Of a stretch of DNA of 6,945 bases, positions 1 to 5,453 are shown one piece after another. The translations under genes and the position numbers were made by a program. Below the pieces are notes generated by a model that made no database searches, was not told the origin of the DNA, and saw only the letters and a program-made list of their open reading frames with translations. This DNA is from JBOGED01 sp050743625 (lineage in GTDB: Bacteria; Actinomycetota; Nitriliruptoria; Euzebyales; Egibacteraceae): positions 1 through 6,945 of the forward strand of contig JBOGED010000427.1 of the NCBI GenBank assembly GCA_050743625.1, given 5' to 3'. Numbering within the stretch: the first letter of the stretch is position 1; each line of letters begins with the position of its first letter.

Positions 1-1813
1 TGACGGATCCTCGGCTCCAAGCACGCTCGCTGGTCACGCCTTCCAGCGTGACCAGGAAGGCGATGGTGGTCGGTGTAGCGGGGCGGTCGCCGCGCGCGAT
101 TGCCATCACGGCGTCCGCGTCGAGGAAGGACAGTGCGGCCACGGGTTCCAGGGCGGCGGGGTCATCGGCCCACCATCTGGCGACGAGATCGGCGAGCCTC
201 GCGGCGCCAACGGGAGCCCGCGGTCGGAGGCGGATTCGCTGCCGCACCTTCCCGGCGGTCTTGGATACCACGGATCGCGCGTCGCGCGCGGCGCTCACCA
301 TAGGCGGCTTGGCCAGCACCGATGGTGGCGGCCTGCAGTCGAGAGGCAACGCGCCCAGCTCGGGGTCCAGGCGATCCAAGACGCCGGCAACCGCGCGAGA
401 CCGGCGGCGGTCGGCGGGACGCGTCCGGCGAACCCAGTCGAGGTACTCGGGATGAAAGAACGGTGCGAGGATCACTCGGTCACGAGCTCCCACCGTGTAG
501 CCGGGACCAAGCCACCGCTGCATGCGAGCCGCCAGGTAGAACTCGTCGGTCTCGGGTAGCCACTCAGCCCTTCCTTCGGGGCCGCCAGCCGTGAACACGC
601 CCCTGACTGCCTCCAGCGCCCGGGTCTCCGCGTCCGCGGCGAAGGCGGGATCGAAGAGCAGGGGCTCGACCCGGTCGTTCGCGAACACGCGCCATCGAGC
701 CAACCGGTCGATGCGCCGGGCCGTCACCTCTCCTCCCTCGCGCTGGAGGGCGTAGTAGAAGCCACGCCCAAACTCGCCGTTCTGACCGGACAGTCGAGGG
801 CACTGCTCGAGTTGGCCCTCGACCCAGTCCAATACCGCCCCGGCCAGCGCGTTCGCGCCATAATCGCGGCGCCGGGCCGCTCCTAGCGCCAAGCTGTGCG
901 CCTCGGACGGGTCGAGCTCGGCGATCTTTCCGAGGTCTATCCAGGTGTGGTCGAGGCGGCACCGGCGGCTGATCTCGCGCGCGAGCACGCAATCCTCGGC
1001 CTCGGGGTCACCGACGGTGACTGCGCGCATGCCCTCGCGCTCGTGAACAGGGATGGCGGCGAGCAACAACCGGCTATCGAGACCTCCGCTCAGCTCGATC
1101 GTGGGATCGGGATAGCCCGCGAGCGCGTCACCCACGGCGGCGGAGATCGCGCGTGAGCCATGCGTCACGGCCGTCGTGAGGTCGGGGTAGCGCGTGCGGG
1201 GCACGACCACCGGCGCGTACCGCTCGACCTGAGCCCTGCCCCCGACCAAACGGCAACGCATCCCGGCCTGCAGCTTTCGCACGCCGCGGAAGGGGGTGGC
1301 ATCGCCGAGATAGCTCCCGCTCACCGCGAACACACCGAGCGCAGTCTCGTCCAGCCCAGCCCCGGTCAGCTGGGCCAGCGCCGCCGCCGAGGTGGACGCC
1401 ACCGACCAACCGGAGCCTTGCGCCCAGTACACATGCGCGAGGCCGGCGCTATCGGTGGCGAACGTCCAGCCACCGGAGGCGTCACGCGCCGCACCGGAGA
1501 ACGGGGGTGCCAGCCGAGCCAGGCCGGCGCCGTCCGAGGAGGTCAAGAGCTCGGGCAGCTCGGAGCTCCCCAGCCTCCGGCCGCCCACGAGATGGGCTCC
1601 CTGCGTAAACGCCATCCAGCCGGGTCCATCAGGTGGCGCTGTCGTCGACGGCCCGGCCAAGGAGACCACCCCCGAGGCTCCTAACGCCGCGCGCCCGGCG
1701 GCCAACAGCGTGGCTTGCCTGCTGGGGGGAAGGTCTCCACCGACCGAGAGCACGAGAAGGTCCTGAGCTTCCCGCAGCATGCGCAAAGCATGGTTGTGGT
1801 CAGCCGCGGGCAT
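1..1813 (-). CDS. Asparagine-synthase-family protein with degenerate glutaminase domain (partial, 3' end off window)
   Basis: This minus-strand frame is open for 604 codons from ATG 1813 to the left edge with no stop, so it is C-terminally incomplete, probably by little. Residues 1-200 resemble a worn glutaminase domain: there is no Cys at position 2 (first Cys is C187), but late-domain landmarks persist, namely ATDSAGLAHVYW (119-130, like the ARDRxGxKPLYY block) and GDATPFRGVRKLQAG (170-184). The synthetase domain carries the ATP-pyrophosphatase PP-loop SGGLDSR (242-248), then SGQNGEFGRGFYY (342-354) where AsnB has the SGEGSDE loop, and ARDRVILAPFF (443-453). The family forms amides through acyl-AMP intermediates; asparagine synthase, beta-lactam synthetase and lasso-peptide cyclases share this fold. 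The start is chosen because GAAGG lies 6 nt upstream and the 14-bp overlap with the preceding asnB-like gene implies coupling. L44 is a TTA codon. The substrate is unknown; a glycan-linked carboxylate is an inference from context. The family call is strong, the function weak. Confidence 0.88.
   Translation of the reverse strand, partial: MPAADHNHALRMLREAQDLLVLSVGGDLPPSRQATLLAAGRAALGASGVVSLAGPSTTAPPDGPGWMAFTQGAHLVGGRRLGSSELPELLTSSDGAGLARLAPPFSGAARDASGGWTFATDSAGLAHVYWAQGSGWSVASTSAAALAQLTGAGLDETALGVFAVSGSYLGDATPFRGVRKLQAGMRCRLVGGRAQVERYAPVVVPRTRYPDLTTAVTHGSRAISAAVGDALAGYPDPTIELSGGLDSRLLLAAIPVHEREGMRAVTVGDPEAEDCVLAREISRRCRLDHTWIDLGKIAELDPSEAHSLALGAARRRDYGANALAGAVLDWVEGQLEQCPRLSGQNGEFGRGFYYALQREGGEVTARRIDRLARWRVFANDRVEPLLFDPAFAADAETRALEAVRGVFTAGGPEGRAEWLPETDEFYLAARMQRWLGPGYTVGARDRVILAPFFHPEYLDWVRRTRPADRRRSRAVAGVLDRLDPELGALPLDCRPPPSVLAKPPMVSAARDARSVVSKTAGKVRQRIRLRPRAPVGAARLADLVARWWADDPAALEPVAALSFLDADAVMAIARGDRPATPTTIAFLVTLEGVTSERAWSRGSV
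30..55. repeat. 10-bp perfect inverted repeat, 6-nt loop, near the end of the partial synthetase gene
   Basis: CTGGTCACGC (30-39) and GCGTGACCAG (46-55) pair perfectly around CTTCCA (40-45). The repeat lies within codons for FLVTLEGVTSE near the C-terminus of the degenerate synthetase. No T-run is nearby, so it is not called a terminator. Confidence 0.45.
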
Positions 1814-3674
1814 GGGCCGCCTTCGCCACCAGCGCCTGCGTCGCATCAACCGAGCGGCGATGGACGAACAGCTGGCCCCAGACCTCGAGCAGGAGCAGCC
1901 GCATCCTCCACAGAGGAGTGGCGGACTCGAAGAGCGCGGCGAGGGCGCGGCTGTCGAGCCGGTACTCCTCGGCGACGAAACCGTCCTCGAAGGCCGCCGG
2001 GCGGATCTCCAGCCGGCGATAGACCGAGACGGGAAACCCCTGCTTGGACCGCCATGCGAGTGCCTTGGGCAGCTGCCGATCCGCGACCGCACGCACGGCC
2101 CACTTGTCCACGATGAAGGGATGGCGGCGGTCGTGGAGTCGCGCGCCGAAGCGCAGCTTGTAGCGCCCGGGCAGGTTCACCGCCAGTCTCGCCAGGTCGT
2201 GGCCCAGGAAGGGAAAGCGTGACTCCAGGCCCCAGGCCATACCCAACCGGTCGTTGCGGTGCAGCAGGGACACGAGATGCGATTGGACCAAGGACAGGGC
2301 CCGCACATGCAGCCGGCGCTGGCGTGGTGGAAGGAATGCGAACGCTTCGTCGCCGGCCTCGCCGATCACCGTCTCTTCGTGCCTACTGACGAGGCCTTGG
2401 AGCAGCTCAGCGAAGTCCTCCGAGCGCTTCGGCCACAGCTGGGTGGCCGCGCGAGGAGCCAGCCGGTGCGCCGCGTGTTGGAACCCCGCCTTCGTAGCGT
2501 TCACCACGCCGAGCAACCCGCTGATCGCGCACTGTGGGTAGCCGAGGAAATACTCGTCGCTGCCCTCGCCGGTGAGCAGCACCTTGACGCCGTCGGCACC
2601 GGCCAACTTGCTGACGAGGTAGAAGGGGACGGAGTTCAAGTGGTAGATCAACGGCACCTCGTTGAACCAGGTGACCTCGGCGAGGCTGTCGAGGATCATC
2701 TCGTCGGATGCCACCGTCGTGCGCAGGCGACCGTTCACGAGCGCCGCGACCATCTCCGCGGCGGGACGCTCGCTGTCGGCGAGCACGTCGGCGTGGTACA
2801 AGGCGATCTCACCGTGATGGCGCCGCGACATCACGGTGACGAGGCTCGAGTCGACACCCCCGCTGACCAGGCAGGCGACCGGCGCGTCGCTGACCATCCG
2901 CAGGCGCGTGCTCGCCTCGAGCTCGGCCTCGACGCGCTCGATCACCTCGCGGGGATCCGCCAGTGAAAGCTCGTGGTACAACCCCTCGTCCACGAAGCCG
3001 GCGACAGTGAAGAGCCGCCACCGCCGAGGGGTGGTCGAGCCTCGGAACTCCAGCCACTCGCCCGGGCACACCGAACGAACCTCCCGGAACAACGTCCGAT
3101 CGCCCCACGTGCCGGAGAAGCCGAGGAGGGTAGCGCTCAGCCCGGTCACGTCGGGATACAAGCCGCCTTCGAGCAGCGCCTTGATCTCCGACGCGAAGCG
3201 CACCTCGCGGCCACCCGCTTGGGTGTAATAGAGCGGTTTGACCCCATGGCGGTCACGGGCGAGTGACAGCACCCGGTCACGGCGATCCCACAACGCGAAT
3301 GCGAAGTCCCCTTCCAGGTCGGCGAGCGTGGGCTCGACACCCCGCCGGGCGAGGTGCTCGAGCAGCACCTCGGTGTCACCGGTCGAGCGAAGCGGCACCC
3401 CGCACCGCTCGAGCTGCATACGGAGGGACGGGAAGTTGAAGATCTCGCCGTTGTAGGCGAGGACGAAGCGCCCGTCGTGCGAGTGCATCGGCTGGGCGGC
3501 ATTCGGGGACAGGTCGAGGATCGACAAGCGGAGATGACCCAGCGCCACGGGACCCTCGGCCCAGACACCGTCGTCGTCCGGCCCCCGGTGACGGATCGCG
3601 TCGATCATCTTGGCCGCCTCTTCAGGCCGGACCGGCTCACCGTCTGGGCGCAAGATCCCCGCGAGCCCGCACAT
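1800..3674 (-). CDS. asnB: Asparagine synthase (glutamine-hydrolysing), AsnB-type, likely surface-glycan amidotransferase
   Basis: This is a complete 624-residue protein. The N-terminal class II glutaminase domain is intact: nucleophile Cys2 (MCGLAG), RHRGPD (28-33), NGEIFN (75-80), GDTE (99-102), ARDRHGVKPLYY (139-150) and FASEIKALL (160-168). The ATP-binding synthetase domain has the PP-loop SGGVDSS (271-277), GEGSDE (369-374), LGMAWGLESRFPFL (477-490) and a late LPKALAWRSKQGF block (535-547). In AsnB this chemistry takes ammonia from glutamine and amidates an adenylated aspartate in the cytosol. It is longer than E. coli AsnB (about 554 residues), and where many relatives have PFLD it reads PFLGHD (488-493). 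The ATG directly follows the TAG of the upstream glycosyltransferase, with GGAGG at 3683-3687 and an 8-nt spacer. Its place among glycosyltransferases and a flippase suggests amidation of a sugar acid rather than, or besides, free asparagine synthesis (inference). The gene symbol denotes family only. Confidence 0.93.
   Translation of the reverse strand: MCGLAGILRPDGEPVRPEEAAKMIDAIRHRGPDDDGVWAEGPVALGHLRLSILDLSPNAAQPMHSHDGRFVLAYNGEIFNFPSLRMQLERCGVPLRSTGDTEVLLEHLARRGVEPTLADLEGDFAFALWDRRDRVLSLARDRHGVKPLYYTQAGGREVRFASEIKALLEGGLYPDVTGLSATLLGFSGTWGDRTLFREVRSVCPGEWLEFRGSTTPRRWRLFTVAGFVDEGLYHELSLADPREVIERVEAELEASTRLRMVSDAPVACLVSGGVDSSLVTVMSRRHHGEIALYHADVLADSERPAAEMVAALVNGRLRTTVASDEMILDSLAEVTWFNEVPLIYHLNSVPFYLVSKLAGADGVKVLLTGEGSDEYFLGYPQCAISGLLGVVNATKAGFQHAAHRLAPRAATQLWPKRSEDFAELLQGLVSRHEETVIGEAGDEAFAFLPPRQRRLHVRALSLVQSHLVSLLHRNDRLGMAWGLESRFPFLGHDLARLAVNLPGRYKLRFGARLHDRRHPFIVDKWAVRAVADRQLPKALAWRSKQGFPVSVYRRLEIRPAAFEDGFVAEEYRLDSRALAALFESATPLWRMRLLLLEVWGQLFVHRRSVDATQALVAKAAHARG
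1820..1824 (-). promoter_or_regulatory. Ribosome-binding site inside asnB deciding the downstream synthetase start
   Basis: GAAGG on the minus strand sits 6 nt before ATG 1813, within the last codons of the asnB-like gene. The in-frame ATG at 1780 has no Shine-Dalgarno-like sequence before it, and the ATG at 1791 is in another frame that soon stops. The 1813 start gives a 14-bp overlap (1800-1813), typical of translational coupling. Confidence 0.55.
2809..2839. repeat. 11-bp perfect inverted repeat, 9-nt loop, inside the asnB-like gene
   Basis: The arms TCACCGTGATG (2809-2819) and CATCACGGTGA (2829-2839) are perfect reverse complements around a 9-nt GC-rich spacer (2820-2828). The repeat overlies the codons for VTVMSRRHHGE (279-289), directly after the PP-loop. 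No T-tract follows it on either strand, so it does not look like an intrinsic terminator. It may be coincidence in GC-rich coding DNA. Confidence 0.5.
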
Positions 3675-4514
3675 CTATCGGCCCTCCGCCAGGACCCGGC
3701 TGTCGTCCCGCCCCCACGACGGCTGCTCGCGTCGGCGGTCCCACATCAGTACCACGCGGGTCGCCAACGCCACCGCCAGATAGACGGGGAGGTCGCGGGC
3801 ATATCCCGGCTGGCGGCGGATGGCATCTCGGAGGCCGCCGGATCCCATGCGCCCGGCATGGGATGCGCTGCCGAGTAGCGCGTCGACCTGCCGGTTGCCG
3901 ACAGTCACGCGCGCCTTACGCCGCACGAGGGCGCGGAGCGTTCGAGGAGCCTGCACGACGACCCTCGCGTGATGCACCACGGCCCGCTCGCCGGGCGCGA
4001 AGATGCTGCGGACAAAGTGATCGTCCCCGATCACGTCGGGGAACGCACCGAACCGGCGCCGTCCCGCCTCGGAGACCGCATACACGCCTCGGCCGACCAG
4101 GTCGCTCTTCGTCGACGGCAGCTCCCGCCACAGGCGGTAGTACCGGCGCACCCACCGGGTGGACTCGTCGGTTCGGAGGTCCAACCCGGGCGAGGCGGCC
4201 AGCACACCACCGCGCAACACAGCCGCCACCTCACGCACGGTATGGACGTCGAGGCCGATGTCGGCGTCCGCGTAGAACCGGGGAAATCCCGTGGCGGCCT
4301 GGTCTCCCAGATTGAGCGCGGCGATCTTCGACGCGACCGGCAGGCTCAGCACACGGACCGGCCACCCGCGGGCCAATGCCTCGGTGGCGTCGGTGCAACC
4401 GTTGCACACGACCACCACCTCGAGTTCGCCCGGCGCCGCATCCTTCAGCAAGGTCCTCAGGCAGCGGTCGATGACCGCCGCTTCGTCGTGAGCGGGAATC
4501 ACCACGCTGATCAC
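3675..4514 (-). CDS. Family 2 glycosyltransferase (GT-A fold), 279 aa
   Basis: The N-terminus MISVVIPAHDEAAVIDRCL is the classic GT2 nucleotide-binding strand. It is followed by VVVVCNGCTDAT (33-44), SKIAALNLG (62-70), the metal-binding DXD-type ADAD (82-85), and GDDHF (163-167) in the place of the catalytic-base ED motif. An Arg-rich RRKARVTVGNRQ stretch (198-209) sits where processive relatives have an acceptor-site motif. Residues 242-258 (LPVYLAVALATRVVLMW) form one hydrophobic segment that could anchor the C-terminus to the membrane, and the tail has WGRDDSR (267-273). Translation starts at GTG 4514, overlapping the preceding gene's stop as GTGA, with GGGGAGG at 4522-4528 and a 7-nt spacer, so the two are coupled. 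It stops at TAG immediately before the asnB-like ATG. The sugar donor and acceptor cannot be read from sequence. Its role is inferred as one transfer step in building a lipid-linked surface glycan. Confidence 0.9.
   Translation of the reverse strand: MISVVIPAHDEAAVIDRCLRTLLKDAAPGELEVVVVCNGCTDATEALARGWPVRVLSLPVASKIAALNLGDQAATGFPRFYADADIGLDVHTVREVAAVLRGGVLAASPGLDLRTDESTRWVRRYYRLWRELPSTKSDLVGRGVYAVSEAGRRRFGAFPDVIGDDHFVRSIFAPGERAVVHHARVVVQAPRTLRALVRRKARVTVGNRQVDALLGSASHAGRMGSGGLRDAIRRQPGYARDLPVYLAVALATRVVLMWDRRREQPSWGRDDSRVLAEGR
3842..3864. repeat. 9-bp perfect inverted repeat, 5-nt loop, inside the second GT2 gene
   Basis: ATCCCATGC (3842-3850) and GCATGGGAT (3856-3864) are perfect reverse complements around GCCCG. 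It falls in codons for SHAGRMGSG (218-226) in the C-terminal part of the 279-residue glycosyltransferase. A stem of this size is expected now and then in several kilobases of GC-rich DNA. Confidence 0.35.
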
Positions 4515-5422
4515 TCCACCACCTCCCCGCGCGCGAGCGCCATGTGGCTCCGGCAGATCCCGGCCAACTTGCGGCCGCGACGGAGCACGGTCTGGCCGTG
4601 CCGGCGGCAGTACATCGCGACGATGGCGGCGATGGCATCACGTCGTTCCGATGGGTCGAGGGACGCCTCGCGCACGCACCGATAGAGCTCGCGACACTCG
4701 ATGAGCATCGCCACCCGGGCATGCCACACGGGCACGCCAAGACGCAGCGCCGATCGCCTCAAGCTCGTAAAGGACCGGAAACCCCGGTACGCCAAGATCT
4801 CCGGTATATGCCCGAACGGTCCCGCGAGCGCCAGCCTGGCGGCGAGGACCTCATCCTCGTACAGCAGGCAAGGACGTCGCACGCGCGACAGCACCGCCCG
4901 CCGCATCAAGCCGTAGACGGGGTCCATAAGGAGGTAGCTCTCGTTGAGGAGGCGCAGCATCTCCGCGAACCGCTCACCCGGCCGCTCGGACCGCAAGCGA
5001 TCTCCGGTGTAGGCGTCGCTGCGGGACGGCCCGCCGTCGCTGACGTAGGCCTGTTGCGTTGTGACCAGGATCAGTGGTCCAACCGCCGCGAAGACCTCCA
5101 GGCACCTCGACGTGTACGCGGGGTCCAGCCAGTCGTCCATCCCCAGCCAGCGGAAATACTCGCCTTTGGCGAGTGCCGCGACCTGCATGAAGTTGCGTTG
5201 CAAGCCGATGTTCTCTGGTTGCCGGTAGTAGCGGACCCGCTCGTCGGACCTCGCGTACTCGCGGCAGATCTCCTCAGTGCGGTCCTCGGACGCGTTGTCT
5301 GAGATCACCAGCTCGACGCGGGAATACTCCTGGCTCAGGACCGACCGCAGCGCGCGCTCGACGTACTGCTCCCCGTTCCGGACCGGCAGGCCTATGGAGA
5401 CGAGCGTGTCGTGTGCGGGCAC
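4511..5422 (-). CDS. Family 2 glycosyltransferase (GT-A fold), 303 aa
   Basis: After a five-residue lead the protein begins TLVSIGLPVRNGEQYVERAL (6-25), a typical GT2 start. It continues with VISDNASEDRT (39-49), ENIGLQRNF (70-78) and WLGMDDWLDP (92-101), where DD takes the DXD metal-binding place. YEDE (188-191) and the following hydrophobic helix fit the acceptor and catalytic-base region. No transmembrane segment is evident, so it is probably a soluble or peripheral cytoplasmic enzyme. I chose GTG 5422 because GGAG lies 5 nt upstream and the GT2 strand starts a few residues later. An ATG at 5515 would add 31 Pro/Ser/Ala-rich residues unlike GT2 proteins and overlap the flippase by 62 bp. 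The gap to the flippase stop is 31 bp, and its own TGA overlaps the next start by 4 bp. It differs clearly from the neighbouring GT2, so the two probably add different sugars. Donor and acceptor are unknown. Confidence 0.9.
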   Translation of the reverse strand: MPAHDTLVSIGLPVRNGEQYVERALRSVLSQEYSRVELVISDNASEDRTEEICREYARSDERVRYYRQPENIGLQRNFMQVAALAKGEYFRWLGMDDWLDPAYTSRCLEVFAAVGPLILVTTQQAYVSDGGPSRSDAYTGDRLRSERPGERFAEMLRLLNESYLLMDPVYGLMRRAVLSRVRRPCLLYEDEVLAARLALAGPFGHIPEILAYRGFRSFTSLRRSALRLGVPVWHARVAMLIECRELYRCVREASLDPSERRDAIAAIVAMYCRRHGQTVLRRGRKLAGICRSHMALARGEVVE

Positions 5423-5453
5423 AGAAGCTCCAATCGTTGAGTCGGCCGTTGTG
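5423..5453 (-). promoter_or_regulatory. 31-bp intergenic gap with the ribosome-binding site (GGAG 5431-5428) that sets the GT2 start
   Basis: This is the only clear gap between genes in the window, between the flippase stop and the first glycosyltransferase. On the minus strand GGAG at 5431-5428 lies 5 nt before GTG 5422, which is the main reason for choosing that start over ATG 5515. I see no convincing -35/-10 pair, hairpin or T-tract in the gap, so read-through from the flippase is the simplest model. Confidence 0.6.

Noticed and set aside
30..55. Intrinsic terminator
   Set aside because: There is no T-tract after the stem on either strand, and the stem is within an open reading frame.
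564..1409. Two minus-strand open frames (564-992 and 1128-1409) in another frame from the degenerate synthetase
   Set aside because: Both are Arg/Gly/Pro-rich without motifs, while the overlapping frame is open over 604 codons and contains SGGLDSR and other family blocks.
1800..1813. A frameshift or gene fission splitting one large synthetase into two
   Set aside because: The upstream protein is already complete with both AsnB domains, and the downstream one begins its own glutaminase-like domain, so these are two separate family members.
2259..2966. 235-codon plus-strand open frame opposite the asnB-like gene
   Set aside because: It is antisense to conserved synthetase motifs and its translation shows no domain-like pattern; open antisense frames are common at this GC content.
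1..3674. Lasso-peptide or beta-lactam biosynthesis locus
   Set aside because: The degenerate synthetase has relatives there, but I see no precursor peptide, leader peptidase or RRE-type partner, and the neighbours are glycosyltransferases and a flippase with no room between genes for a small precursor.
3969..4685. 238-codon plus-strand open frame opposite the glycosyltransferases
   Set aside because: It lies antisense to two clear GT2 genes, has low-complexity His/Arg/Gly/Gln-rich composition, no recognisable motif and no partner genes on that strand. It is a typical antisense artefact of GC-rich coding.
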